Below, piece after piece: positions 29,601 through 38,510 of a stretch of 64,000 nt of DNA. This stretch comes from Fusobacterium perfoetens ATCC 29250 (GTDB taxonomy: Bacteria > Fusobacteriota > Fusobacteriia > Fusobacteriales > Fusobacteriaceae): contig NZ_JHXW01000003.1 in the NCBI RefSeq assembly GCF_000622245.1, forward strand, positions 225,251-289,250. The letters run 5' to 3'. The position numbers were made by a program, and so were the translations under genes. The notes below the pieces were generated by a model. The model worked only from the letters and a program-made list of their open reading frames with translations, ran no database searches and had not been told where the DNA came from. How positions within the stretch are numbered: position 1 is the stretch's first letter; each line of letters starts with the position of its first letter.

Positions 29601-30542
29601 ATGGCAAAATATGAATTAGAGAACGTAGAATTAAGAAAAGCATATAGTACAACATTAGTTGAAATGATAAATGAAGATAAAAGGGTATTTGTTCTTGAAT
29701 CAGATTTAGCAGAAGCAATTTCAACAAATTCAATAGCAAAATCTAATAAAGAAAACTATATAAACTGTGGAATAATGGAAGCTAATATGGTTGGAGTGGC
29801 TAGTGGACTTTCTTTAGTAGGAGATATTCCTTTCATTCATACATTTAGTCCATTTGCTACAAGAAGAATGTTTGACCAAATTTTCTTATCTGGAGCTTAT
29901 GCAAAAACAAATATAAAAATATTAGGTTCTGACCCTGGAATATATACACAACACAATGGTGGAACTCATACATCTTTTGAAGATATTGCTTTAATGAGAA
30001 CAATACCAACAGCAACAGTTATATCTATTACAGATTCTACTATGATGAAAAATATCTTAAGACAAATAAAAGATATTTATGGAATTCATTATTTAAGTGC
30101 TGTAAGAAAAGGTTCATACAAAATATATAATGATGACGAAACTTTTGAAATTGGAAAAGGGAAAGTTTTAAGAGAAGGAAAAGATGTTACAATAGTAGCT
30201 TGTGGAATAATGGTAGTAGAAGCTTTAAAAGCTGCTGACATGTTATTAGAAGAGGGAATTGAAGCTACTGTAATTGATATGTTTACAATAAAACCAATAG
30301 ATAAAGATTTAATTGTAAAATATTCTAAATTAACAAAAGGATTTGTTACAGCTGAAAACCACAATATTATAGGTGGATTAGGAAGTGCTGTAGCTGAAGT
30401 ATTAGTAGAAAATAATCCTGTTCCAATGAGAAGAGTAGGTGTAGAAGATAGATTTGGACAAGTTGGAACTTTAGATTATTTAAGAGAAGAATATAAACTA
30501 ACAGCTGAGGAAATTGTAAAAAAAGCAAAAGAATTATTATAA
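29601..30542 (+). CDS. Transketolase, C-terminal half
   Basis: Pyrimidine-binding and C-terminal domains of the split transketolase; forms the active enzyme with the preceding subunit. It contains ESDLAEA, the family segment NCGIMEANMVGVASGLSLVGDIPFIHTFSPFATRRMFDQI (the glutamate of which activates TPP), and the C-terminal domain with TAENHNIIGGLGSAVAEVL. Length is 313 residues. It lies 14 bp after the N-terminal half and 18 bp before the transaldolase gene, clearly one operon. Confidence 0.93.
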   Translation: MAKYELENVELRKAYSTTLVEMINEDKRVFVLESDLAEAISTNSIAKSNKENYINCGIMEANMVGVASGLSLVGDIPFIHTFSPFATRRMFDQIFLSGAYAKTNIKILGSDPGIYTQHNGGTHTSFEDIALMRTIPTATVISITDSTMMKNILRQIKDIYGIHYLSAVRKGSYKIYNDDETFEIGKGKVLREGKDVTIVACGIMVVEALKAADMLLEEGIEATVIDMFTIKPIDKDLIVKYSKLTKGFVTAENHNIIGGLGSAVAEVLVENNPVPMRRVGVEDRFGQVGTLDYLREEYKLTAEEIVKKAKELL

Positions 30543-30560
30543 AATATAGAGGTGTGTATA

Positions 30561-31205
30561 ATGAAAATATTTATAGATACAGCAAATATTGATGAAATAA
30601 GAGAAGCTGAAAGTTATGGAATTTTAGCTGGAGTTACTACAAATCCATCACTTGTGGCAAAAGAAAATGGAGATTTCAAAAAAATAATTACAGAAATTAC
30701 TAATATAGTAGATGGACCAATTAGTGCTGAAGTATTATCTTTAGAAGCTGATAAAATGGTAGAAGAGGGAATTGAATTAGCAAAAATTCATAAAAATGTA
30801 GTAATAAAATTACCTACAACTTTTGAAGGATTAAAAGCTTGTAAAAGATTTAAAGAATTAGGAATAAAAACAAATTTAACTTTAATCTTTACATTAAATC
30901 AAGCTTTACTAGCAGCTAGAGCTGGAGCTTCATTTGTAAGTCCATTTATCGGAAGATTAGAAGATACAGGAGTAAGTGGAGTAGAACTTATTAAAAAAAT
31001 AAGAGAAACTTTTGATAAACATGGAATTACTACAGAAATTATAGGAGCTAGTATAAGAAATCCTTATCATGTAGAAGAAATTGCTCAAGCTGGAGCTCAT
31101 ATAGGAACTCTACCTTTCAAAGTAATTCAATCTATGATAAAACACCCTTTAACAGATGCTGGAATTGAAAAATTCTTAAAAGATTGGGAAGCTACAAAAA
31201 AATAA
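30561..31205 (+). CDS. tal: Transaldolase of the small TalC/FSA family
   Basis: Schiff-base aldolase transferring dihydroxyacetone units in the pentose phosphate pathway. The N-terminus [16 protein letters not shown] and [12 protein letters not shown] are hallmarks, and the catalytic lysine is in VVIKLPTT. Two positions separate transaldolases from fructose-6-phosphate aldolases: here the sequence has Glu in ISAEVLS (FSA has Gln) and Phe in FVSPFIGR (FSA has Tyr), so transaldolase activity is favoured. The 215-residue start at 30561 is chosen over an upstream in-frame GTG at 30552 that overlaps the GAGG site. Confidence 0.85.
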   Translation: MKIFIDTANIDEIREAESYGILAGVTTNPSLVAKENGDFKKIITEITNIVDGPISAEVLSLEADKMVEEGIELAKIHKNVVIKLPTTFEGLKACKRFKELGIKTNLTLIFTLNQALLAARAGASFVSPFIGRLEDTGVSGVELIKKIRETFDKHGITTEIIGASIRNPYHVEEIAQAGAHIGTLPFKVIQSMIKHPLTDAGIEKFLKDWEATKK

Positions 31206-31225
31206 AAAATTAAATGAGGTAAAAA

Positions 31226-31894
31226 ATGGATAAAAAAGAAATTTTAGAAATAGTAGACCACACACTTTTAACCCAAACAGCTACTTGGGAAGAAATAAAA
31301 CAAATATTAGATGACGGAATAAAATATGGAACTGCCTCAGCTTGTATTCCAGCTTCTTATGTAAAAGAAGCAAAAGAATATGTAGGAGATAAATTACCTA
31401 TTTGTACAGTAATTGGATTCCCAAATGGATATTCAACAACAGCTGTAAAAGTATTTGAAACAAAAGATGCCATAGAAAATGGAGCTTCTGAAATTGATAT
31501 GGTTATCAATATCGGAGATGTAAAAAATAAAAGATATGAAAATATTTTAAATGAAATTAAAGCTATTCATGAAGCTTGTAACGGAAAAATATTAAAAGTT
31601 ATTATTGAAACTTGTCTTTTAACAGAAGAAGAAAAAATAAAAATGTGTGAAATAGTAACTGAAGCTAAAGCTGAATATATAAAAACATCTACAGGATTTT
31701 CTACAAAAGGAGCAACATTTGAAGATGTAGCTCTTATGAAAAAATATGTGGGAAAAGATGTAAAAATAAAAGCTGCTGGTGGAATTTCATCACTTGATGA
31801 CGCAGCTAAATTTATGGAACTTGGAGCTAATAGATTAGGAACAAGTAGAATTGTTAAAATAATAAAAGGTGAAGAGTCAAAAAATATGTATTAA
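31226..31894 (+). CDS. deoC: Deoxyribose-phosphate aldolase
   Basis: Class I aldolase splitting 2-deoxyribose-5-phosphate into acetaldehyde and glyceraldehyde-3-phosphate. It starts with the family signature [16 protein letters not shown]. It also has [12 protein letters not shown], the Schiff-base lysine in [15 protein letters not shown], and the second lysine in [12 protein letters not shown]. The length of 222 residues is standard. As last gene of the PTS-transketolase-transaldolase operon, it suggests deoxyribose or a related sugar is one of the substrates handled. Confidence 0.94.
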   Translation: MDKKEILEIVDHTLLTQTATWEEIKQILDDGIKYGTASACIPASYVKEAKEYVGDKLPICTVIGFPNGYSTTAVKVFETKDAIENGASEIDMVINIGDVKNKRYENILNEIKAIHEACNGKILKVIIETCLLTEEEKIKMCEIVTEAKAEYIKTSTGFSTKGATFEDVALMKKYVGKDVKIKAAGGISSLDDAAKFMELGANRLGTSRIVKIIKGEESKNMY

Positions 31895-31903
31895 TAAGTA
31901 ATA

Positions 31904-31933
31904 AAAAAGGTGGCTTTTATTAGTCACCTTTTT
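31904..31933 (+). terminator. Terminator at the end of the PTS/pentose operon
   Basis: Stem AAAAAGGTG / CACCTTTTT with a 12-nt loop; the A-tract and T-tract make it potentially bidirectional. Confidence 0.7.
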
Positions 31934-31951
31934 CTAAATAAGGAGGGACAA

Positions 31952-32758
31952 ATGAAATACAAAATGATAGTATCGGACTTAGACGGAACTCTTTTAAACT
32001 CAGAACATAAAATATCTCAACACACAATAGATACTATAAGAAAAGTAACAGAAAAAGGAATAAAATTTTCTATAGCTACAGGAAGACATTTTAAAGACGC
32101 TGAATTTTTCTTTAAACAAGTGGGAGTAGGGTCATATTTAATTTCTGGAAATGGTTCTCTTATCCATGATAAAAATGGAAATGAAATTGGAAACACAAAT
32201 ATGAGTAGTGAGATAACAAAAAAATTAATAGAATTAAAAATAGATGATGAAATTTCAAGAAATATTTACTATAAAGATAAATGGTATACTCAAAAAATGA
32301 TACCAGCTTTTAGAGAATATCATGTAGAATCAAAATTTTCTCCATTAGAATCAGATTTAGAGGAATTTAAAAATAAAAGAATAGAAAAAATGTTTTTCTA
32401 TTGTGATGATTCTAGTAAAATAGCAAAATTAGAAAATGAATTATTAGAAGATGAATGGTTTAAAGGAAAAGTAAATATTACAACATCTCACCCAAGTTGT
32501 TTAGAAATAATGGATATATCAACAAATAAAAGAGAGGGAATTATAGAAATAATGAAGCATGAAAATATTGAGGCTAGTGAAATTTTAGCTTTTGGAGATG
32601 CTTTCAATGATAATGAAATGCTTTCTTTTGTTGGTAAAGGAATAATAATGGGGAATGGAGATAAAAAATTAAAAGAATTATTACCTGATTGTGAAATAAT
32701 AGGAACAAATAATGAAGATGGAGAAGCTAAATATTTAGAAGAAATGTTTTTAAAATAA
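31952..32758 (+). CDS. Cof-type HAD-superfamily phosphatase
   Basis: HAD class IIB phosphatase, a second paralogue of the one at 22871. Motif I is VSDLDGTLLNSEHK, motif II is IATGRHFKDA, the lysine is in STNKREGIIEIM, and the late acidic motif is ILAFGDAFNDNEML. I start at 31952 (MKYKMIVSDLDG) because AAGGAGGG precedes it; the in-frame upstream sequence runs through the terminator hairpin and is not coding. Length is 268 residues. Possible role: dephosphorylating sugar phosphates that accumulate from the PTS operon just upstream. Confidence 0.9.
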   Translation: MKYKMIVSDLDGTLLNSEHKISQHTIDTIRKVTEKGIKFSIATGRHFKDAEFFFKQVGVGSYLISGNGSLIHDKNGNEIGNTNMSSEITKKLIELKIDDEISRNIYYKDKWYTQKMIPAFREYHVESKFSPLESDLEEFKNKRIEKMFFYCDDSSKIAKLENELLEDEWFKGKVNITTSHPSCLEIMDISTNKREGIIEIMKHENIEASEILAFGDAFNDNEMLSFVGKGIIMGNGDKKLKELLPDCEIIGTNNEDGEAKYLEEMFLK

Positions 32759-32794
32759 AAGCATTACGAACATATAATTAAAAAAATTGTTCTC

Positions 32795-32823
32795 TACAAA
32801 AATTATTTAACTATTGCTATAAT
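32795..32823 (+). promoter_or_regulatory. Promoter of the periplasmic PheC-like gene
   Basis: TACAAA (32795-32800), a 17-bp spacer and TATAAT (32818-32823), with extended TGC before the -10. Confidence 0.65.
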
Positions 32824-32854
32824 TTTCATATAAAATACTGAGGGGAGGAATTAT

Positions 32855-33613
32855 ATGAAAAAGATTTTAGCAATAATAATGATGTTACTTTGTTGTACTT
32901 TAGGTTATGGAAAGGATAATGTTAAAACTATTATGAAAAATAAAGTTTTAAGAGTAGGAACAACAGGGGATTATAAACCTTTTACTTATTTAAAAGATGG
33001 AGAGTATAGTGGGTATGATATAGAAGTAGCAAAATTAATAGGAAAAGAGTTAGGTGTAGAGATAGAATTTGTCCCAACAACTTGGAAAACTATGTTAGAA
33101 GATTTGAAAAAAGGAAAATATGACATAGGAATGGGTGGAATAACAAGAACTGCAGCAAGACAAGTTGAAGGAGAAATGACAAAAGGGTATCTAGTATTTG
33201 GAAAATGTTTCCTTGTTAGAAAAGGACAAGAGAAAAAATATGATAGCATAGAAAAAGTTAATAAACCAAGTGTAAGAGTTGGAGTAAATATTGGTGGAAC
33301 TAATGAAAAATTTGCTGATACTTATTTAACTAATGCAACTATTATTCGTTATAAAAATAATTTAGATGTTCCTGTGGCTGTAGAAAAAGGAGAAGTTGAT
33401 GTAATGGTAACAGAAACTCCTGAAGCTATCACTTATGAGAAAAATAATAAAAAATTAGAGGGTGCTAGTGTAAATAAGCCATTTACAAAGAGCCAAATGG
33501 GATATTTAGTAGCTAAAGACCAAGTACACTTATTAAATACAATTAATTTTGTTTTAGAAGAATTAGAAGTAAGAGGAGAAATAGAAAGACTTCAAAAAGA
33601 ATATTTAAGATAA
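32855..33613 (+). CDS. Periplasmic SBP_bac_3-fold protein, cyclohexadienyl-dehydratase (PheC)-like
   Basis: Exported protein with a signal peptide (MKKILAIIMMLLCCTLGYG) and a two-lobed solute-binding fold. Most such proteins bind polar amino acids. This one instead recalls periplasmic cyclohexadienyl dehydratase: LRVGTTGDYKPFTY at the start, VGVNIGGTNEKFAD in the second lobe, and VDVMVTETPEAI, whose final Glu lies where PheC has its catalytic Glu (from memory of the family). No ABC permease or ATPase genes are adjacent, which fits an enzyme or an orphan binding protein. Length is 252 residues. The PheC assignment is moderate; an orphan amino-acid binding protein remains possible. Confidence 0.65.
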   Translation: MKKILAIIMMLLCCTLGYGKDNVKTIMKNKVLRVGTTGDYKPFTYLKDGEYSGYDIEVAKLIGKELGVEIEFVPTTWKTMLEDLKKGKYDIGMGGITRTAARQVEGEMTKGYLVFGKCFLVRKGQEKKYDSIEKVNKPSVRVGVNIGGTNEKFADTYLTNATIIRYKNNLDVPVAVEKGEVDVMVTETPEAITYEKNNKKLEGASVNKPFTKSQMGYLVAKDQVHLLNTINFVLEELEVRGEIERLQKEYLR

Positions 33614-33622
33614 GAAGTTTTT

Positions 33623-33659
33623 AAAGAGTTATTGTAAATTTTACAGTAACTCTTTTTTT
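33623..33659 (+). terminator. Rho-independent terminator upstream of the defence island
   Basis: 15-bp stem (33623-33637 with 33641-33655, one G-U pair), a 3-nt loop and seven T's. It isolates the island from the PheC-like gene. Confidence 0.92.
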
Positions 33660-33674
33660 GTGGAAAAAAATTTA

Positions 33675-33776
33675 TAAGTTATAACTGATAAAAATATCAA
33701 AAAATACTTTTTTGTAAGTTATAACTGATAAAAATAGAAAAAAATAAAAAATTGTAAGTTATAAGTAATAAAAGTT
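33675..33776 (+). repeat. Three direct repeats at 40-bp period carrying a dyad, before the helicase gene
   Basis: TAAGTTATAACTGATAAAAA begins at 33675 and, identically, at 33715. A diverged third copy, TAAGTTATAAGTAATAAAA, begins at 33755. Each of the first two contains the perfect 10-bp palindrome AGTTATAACT. The 40-bp step is close to four helical turns, so bound proteins would sit on one face of the DNA. They lie upstream of the likely -10, which favours an activator or a cooperative repressor array. Confidence 0.75.
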
Positions 33777-33827
33777 ATAAAGAAAAACAAGAGAAAAGAT
33801 ATTTTCCTTATATTTATAAAAGAAATG

Positions 33828-33836
33828 TGGTAAAAT
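33828..33836 (+). promoter_or_regulatory. Likely extended -10 for the helicase gene
   Basis: TGGTAAAAT with no good -35 at the proper distance (TTATAT at 33808), so it probably depends on an activator. Confidence 0.45.
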
Positions 33837-33873
33837 AAGAGAGATAAGAGAAAAATGAAAAAGAGGGATAAGT

Positions 33874-36800
33874 ATGAACGATTTAACTTTTTTTACAAAT
33901 GAAGAGGGAAAAACATTATCAGATAGATTTAAAAAAATAATAAAAAGTAATACACAATTTTTTGATGTTTTAGTTGGATATTTTAGAGCTAGTGGATTTT
34001 ATGAATTATATGAAGCTTTAGAAGAAGTTGAAAAGATTAGAATATTGGTAGGAATTAATGTTGATGAGGAAATAATTCGTATAAATAATATTGCTAGAAA
34101 TGATGATAAAATATTTTTATCTCCATCAGAAATAAGAAAATATACTAAAGATTCTGTAAAAGATGAAATGGAAAATTCAGAAGATACTTATAAAGTAGAA
34201 CAGGGAGTAAAAAAGTTTATAGAGTTTATAGAAAATGGAAAAATTGAAATAAGAGTTTATCCTTATGATAAAATTCATGCAAAAGTTTATATAATGAGAA
34301 AAAATCAAGAAAAATCTGATGATTATGGAAAAGTAATAACAGGTTCTAGTAATTTTTCATATAGTGGTTTTAGAGGAAATTTAGAATTTAACGTTGAACT
34401 AAAAAATTCTATAGATGTAAATTTTGCTTTAGAAAAATTTGAAAAATTATGGAATGAAAGTGAGCCTTTAAGCGAAGAGTATGTATCTACTTTAAAAAAC
34501 GATACATGGATAAAAGAAGATATAACACCTTATGAATTATATTTAAAATTTTTATTTGAATATTTTTCAGAAGAGATAAATGAGGATAAATTAGAAATAA
34601 ATGTTTTAGATTTACCAACAGGATTTGTAAAGTATAAATATCAAACAGACGCTGTAAATCAAGCTAAAAGAATGTTATCAAAATATAATGGGGTATTTTT
34701 AGCAGATGTAGTAGGATTAGGAAAAACATATATTACAGCCTTATTAGCAAGAGAATTATATGGGCAAAAATTAGTTATTTGTCCTCCTGTATTAAAAAAT
34801 TATTGGGAATCTGTATTATTAGATTTTGGAGTAGTAGCTAAAGTTGTTTCATTAGGAAAATTAGATGAAATTATAAATAATTATGACAAAGATTATTTTA
34901 AATATGTATTTATAGATGAAGCTCATAGATTTAGAAATGATGGAACAGAAGGATATGAAAATTTACATAAAATATGTTTAAATAAAAAAGTAATATTAAT
35001 ATCAGCAACACCACAAAATAATAGTCCATTAGACTTATTACATCTTATTTCTTTATTTCAATATAAGAATGAATCAAATATAATAGAAGATGAACCAAAT
35101 ATAGAAAAATTTTTCTTAAGATTAAATACTAGAGAAAAAAATGCTGTAAAATTATATAAAAATAATCCAACAGATATTAATAAAGAGAAAGTTAATGAAG
35201 TTATAAAAGCAAATTCATCAGAAATAAGAGAAAAAGTTTTAAAGAAAATAATGGTTAGAAGATTAAGAAATGAAATAAAAAAATATTATAAAAATGATAT
35301 AGAAAAACAAGGTTTGGTATTTCCTAATTTAGGAGAACCTGAACAAATAGTATATACTTTTGATGAAAAAACAAATGAGATATTTGAAAAATTATTAAAA
35401 GCTATTGGAACTTTAAAATATTCAAGATATAAAACTTTATATTATTTATTAGACCCGGATAGTGAAGAAAAAATATTGATGGCAGGTCAAAATAATATGC
35501 AAGGATTTATGAAAGCATTACTTTTAAAAAGATTAGAAAGTAGTTTTTTTGCTTTTAAAAATACAATAAGAAGATTTAAAGAATCTTATGAAAGATTTAT
35601 AAAAATGTATGATACAGGGGTTGTATATATTAGTAAAAAATATAATGTATATGATTTATTAGACAATGAAGATGACGAAAAACTTTTAGAATTAGTAAAT
35701 AATGGGGAAATAGATAAATATTTTTCATCAGAGTTTAGAGAAGAATTGAGAGAAGATTTAGAAAAAGATTTAGAAATTTTATCAGAGATGTATGATAGCA
35801 TAGAAAAATTAGGTGAAAAAGATTGTAAATTAGAATATTTTTTAAATGAGTTGAAAAATAATAAAATTTTAAAAAAATCTAAATTAATCATATTTACAGA
35901 ATCAAAAGAAACAGCTGAATATTTAAGTAAAAACATAGAAAAAGAAATAGAAAAAGATGTAATTTGTTATACAGGAGATTCTTCACTTTCTAAAAAGGAA
36001 ATAATAACAGCAAACTTTGACCCTACTTTTAAAGGAAAAAAAGAAGATAGATATAATATTTTAGTTACAACAGATGTATTAGCAGAGGGAATAAACTTAC
36101 ATAGAAGTAATGTAATTATAAATTATGATTTACCATGGAATCCAACAAAGATAATGCAAAGAATAGGACGTATAAATAGAGTTGGAACTAAATTTGATAA
36201 AATATATGTATTTAACTTTTTCCCAACATCAAAAACAGACGAACATTTATCATTAAGAGATAATATTTTAAATAAGATACAAGCTTTTCATAATACTTTA
36301 GGAGAAGATTTTAAATATTTATCTGATGATGAAGAAATAGATTCTTATGGACTTTATGATAAATTAATGGCTTCTTTAGAGGATGAAAATGAAATAGGAG
36401 AAACAGAATTAGAGTATCTATCACTTATTAGAAAAATAAGAGATGAAAATGAAGAATTATATTTCAAAATAAAAAATCTTCCTAAGAAAAGTAAAAGCGC
36501 AAGAGAATACACAGAAACTTATATAGAACCAAGTACAATATCTTTTTTAAAAAAAGGAGATATTAAAAGAATATATATAACTAATAGAAAATTAGATGTT
36601 AAAGAGTTAAATTTCTTTGACGCTGTTAAATATTTTAAGTGTGAAGAAGATGAACCTAAGAAAAAAATTGATATGGAGTTTTATCAATTATTAGCAATAA
36701 ATAAAGAACAATTCTCTGTTGATAGTGAAAGTAAAAAAAGTGAAGAGGGAAGAAAAGCTGGAACAAGTAGAGAGATAAATAAAATAATTTTAGGATTAAA

Positions 36801-37059
36801 AAATTATAAAAAATTTAGTGAAAGTGAAGAGAAAAAATTAGAAAAAATTATAGAAATTTTTGAGGTAGGAAAACTTTCTAAAGCAAATGTAAAAAATATT
36901 TTAACTCAATGTAAAAAAGTATTAGAAACTTTAAATCCACATAAAATATTAGAAGTATTTTATGAAAGTATACCAGAAGAATATAAAGGTGTAACTCAAA
37001 GGAAAGTAGATAAAACTCAAGGAAAAATAGAAGTATTATTGTCAGAATATTTAATTTAA
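33874..37059 (+). CDS. Phospholipase-D-domain SNF2/superfamily-2 helicase (putative defence nuclease-translocase)
   Basis: Predicted DNA translocase fused to a PLD-type nuclease, a layout found in restriction and DISARM-like systems. The N-terminal PLD domain has one HxK motif (H135-A-K137 in KIHAKVYIM), followed by GSSNFSYSGF. The helicase core has motif I LADVVGLGKT (K284), DEAH (348-351), LISATP, and motif VI QRIGRINRVGT (from about 762). A long insert at about 410-620 separates the two RecA lobes, and a charged 230-residue C-terminal region follows. Length is 1,061 residues. It probably works with the methyltransferase gene downstream as the restriction component; this is inference from architecture and linkage. 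Confidence 0.85.
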   Translation: MNDLTFFTNEEGKTLSDRFKKIIKSNTQFFDVLVGYFRASGFYELYEALEEVEKIRILVGINVDEEIIRINNIARNDDKIFLSPSEIRKYTKDSVKDEMENSEDTYKVEQGVKKFIEFIENGKIEIRVYPYDKIHAKVYIMRKNQEKSDDYGKVITGSSNFSYSGFRGNLEFNVELKNSIDVNFALEKFEKLWNESEPLSEEYVSTLKNDTWIKEDITPYELYLKFLFEYFSEEINEDKLEINVLDLPTGFVKYKYQTDAVNQAKRMLSKYNGVFLADVVGLGKTYITALLARELYGQKLVICPPVLKNYWESVLLDFGVVAKVVSLGKLDEIINNYDKDYFKYVFIDEAHRFRNDGTEGYENLHKICLNKKVILISATPQNNSPLDLLHLISLFQYKNESNIIEDEPNIEKFFLRLNTREKNAVKLYKNNPTDINKEKVNEVIKANSSEIREKVLKKIMVRRLRNEIKKYYKNDIEKQGLVFPNLGEPEQIVYTFDEKTNEIFEKLLKAIGTLKYSRYKTLYYLLDPDSEEKILMAGQNNMQGFMKALLLKRLESSFFAFKNTIRRFKESYERFIKMYDTGVVYISKKYNVYDLLDNEDDEKLLELVNNGEIDKYFSSEFREELREDLEKDLEILSEMYDSIEKLGEKDCKLEYFLNELKNNKILKKSKLIIFTESKETAEYLSKNIEKEIEKDVICYTGDSSLSKKEIITANFDPTFKGKKEDRYNILVTTDVLAEGINLHRSNVIINYDLPWNPTKIMQRIGRINRVGTKFDKIYVFNFFPTSKTDEHLSLRDNILNKIQAFHNTLGEDFKYLSDDEEIDSYGLYDKLMASLEDENEIGETELEYLSLIRKIRDENEELYFKIKNLPKKSKSAREYTETYIEPSTISFLKKGDIKRIYITNRKLDVKELNFFDAVKYFKCEEDEPKKKIDMEFYQLLAINKEQFSVDSESKKSEEGRKAGTSREINKIILGLKNYKKFSESEEKKLEKIIEIFEVGKLSKANVKNILTQCKKVLETLNPHKILEVFYESIPEEYKGVTQRKVDKTQGKIEVLLSEYLI

Positions 37060-37083
37060 AAAAATATTTAAAATCGTAATTTT

Positions 37084-37135
37084 TTATAACGATTTTGATA
37101 AAAATATTGATAAAAAATCATAGAAGTGATAGAAT
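37084..37135 (+). promoter_or_regulatory. Promoter of the ATPase/TOPRIM pair sharing elements with the helicase promoter
   Basis: TTGATA (37107-37112), 17 bp, TAGAAT (37130-37135). Upstream, TTATAAC (37084-37090) and TGATAAAAATA (37096-37106) both also occur in the 33675 and 33715 repeats, where they are directly joined instead of 5 bp apart. A weak 8-bp dyad AAAATCGT / ACGATTTT (37070-37096) lies here too. Confidence 0.5.
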
Positions 37136-37169
37136 CTATTTATATTATAGTTTGAGGGGTACATAAAAA

Positions 37170-38510
37170 ATGGAAAGAATAGCTAAGATATTTAAAGTAG
37201 AATTAAAAAATATAAAAAATGTTAAATCAGGTATAATTGATTTTAAAGAAAATATAACAGGATTATATGGACAAAATGGTTCTGGAAAAACAGCTTTAGT
37301 AGATTCTATGAATATATTAAAAAATATTTTATGTGGAAAGAAACTAGATTATATATATGACTTAATAGGAGTAGATACAAAAGTTTGTGGATTAAAATTT
37401 CATTTTGATATAGAAACTTCAATGAAAAAATATAAAATTATTTTAGAGTTATCATTAAAAAAATTAAAAAAAGAAATAAATGGAGAAGAAGAAAAAAGAG
37501 TTTTAGTAGAAAAAGAGATAATAAAGTATTCTGAAGTAATAAATGAAAAATCTAGTCATAAAAAAGTTTTAATAGGAAGTACAAGAAAAGAATTATTAAA
37601 AAATGTTGAGAATTTTAAAGAATTAATTTCAAAAAAGGAAATGGAATTAAAACTCGCTAAAATATTATCTGAACAAAGTTCAGTTTCTTTTCTCTTTTCA
37701 AATGATTTAATGGAAATATTAAAAGATGAGAAAAAAGAATACGAGGATATAATCGAAATTATTAATCTTTTAAAGAAATTTGGATTGATGGATTTAATAG
37801 TAATTTCAAATGAAAATATGGGAGTTATAAACTTAAATACGGTATTTCCTTTAAATGTAAAGACAAATAAAACTTTTGGAAGTTTTATAATAACAGATAA
37901 GAATATAGTTATAAATGAAAAACTTTGTGATGAGTTACATAAAGTTATAAATCAAATAAATGTTGTTTTAAATTCAATAATTCCTAATATGAAACTTGAA
38001 TTATTTGAAAAAAATAAAGAGTTTGTAGCTAATGATAAAATTAATGTCGTTTTTCAATTAATTTCTATTAGGAATAATAAAAAAATTCCATTTAAAAATG
38101 AATCAGATGGAATAAAGAAAATAGTATCTATATTAAGTGCTTTAATAGCAATATATAATGATAAAAAAGTATGCTTAGTTATAGATGAATTAGATTCAGG
38201 AATTTTTGAATATTTATTAGGAGAATTACTTTCAATATTAGAAGATGGAACAAAAGGACAACTTATATTTACTTCTCATAATTTAAGAATACTAGAAAAG
38301 CTTCATAAAGACTCTATTGTATTTACTACAACAAATGAAAATAATAGATATATAAGATTAAAAAATATAAAACCTAGTAATAATTTAAGAGATGTTTATA
38401 TAAGAGAAATGACAATGCAAGAACAAAATGAAAAATTATATGAAGAAACTAATAATGGTGATATAGAATTTGCTTTATATGAGGCAGGTGTTTTAGATGC
38501 CAAAAAATAA
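37170..38510 (+). CDS. ABC-type AAA_21/AAA_15 ATPase (putative abortive-infection sensor)
   Basis: SMC/Rad50-like ATPase of the kind found in RloA, AbiL and PARIS (AriA) systems. Walker A is GQNGSGKT (K40), the signature-like segment is ESDGIKKIVSIL, Walker B is CLVIDELDSG (D339-E340), and the H-loop is FTSHN (H370). The centre, about residues 90-200, is charged and helical. At 446 residues it matches partners of small TOPRIM effectors. Its 3' end overlaps the next gene by 14 bp, so the two are translationally coupled. It has its own promoter inside the larger locus. Likely role: senses phage activity and controls the effector. Confidence 0.8.
   Translation: MERIAKIFKVELKNIKNVKSGIIDFKENITGLYGQNGSGKTALVDSMNILKNILCGKKLDYIYDLIGVDTKVCGLKFHFDIETSMKKYKIILELSLKKLKKEINGEEEKRVLVEKEIIKYSEVINEKSSHKKVLIGSTRKELLKNVENFKELISKKEMELKLAKILSEQSSVSFLFSNDLMEILKDEKKEYEDIIEIINLLKKFGLMDLIVISNENMGVINLNTVFPLNVKTNKTFGSFIITDKNIVINEKLCDELHKVINQINVVLNSIIPNMKLELFEKNKEFVANDKINVVFQLISIRNNKKIPFKNESDGIKKIVSILSALIAIYNDKKVCLVIDELDSGIFEYLLGELLSILEDGTKGQLIFTSHNLRILEKLHKDSIVFTTTNENNRYIRLKNIKPSNNLRDVYIREMTMQEQNEKLYEETNNGDIEFALYEAGVLDAKK

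Noticed and set aside
31910..31951. Upstream extension of the Cof-type phosphatase at 31952
   Set aside because: The extension reads through a terminator hairpin, and the AAGGAGGG site favours 31952.
33675..33776. Regularly spaced repeats considered as a CRISPR array
   Set aside because: The repeat core is about 20 bp with roughly 20-bp gaps of AT-rich filler, the third copy is diverged, and no cas genes are nearby. A phased operator array fits better.
33675..33776. Repeats considered as plasmid iterons / replication origin
   Set aside because: No replication initiator or partition genes are near, and core chromosomal genes flank the island on both sides.
35586..35936. 116-codon minus-strand open frame inside the PLD-helicase
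   Set aside because: Antisense shadow; the plus-strand helicase domain is continuous through it.
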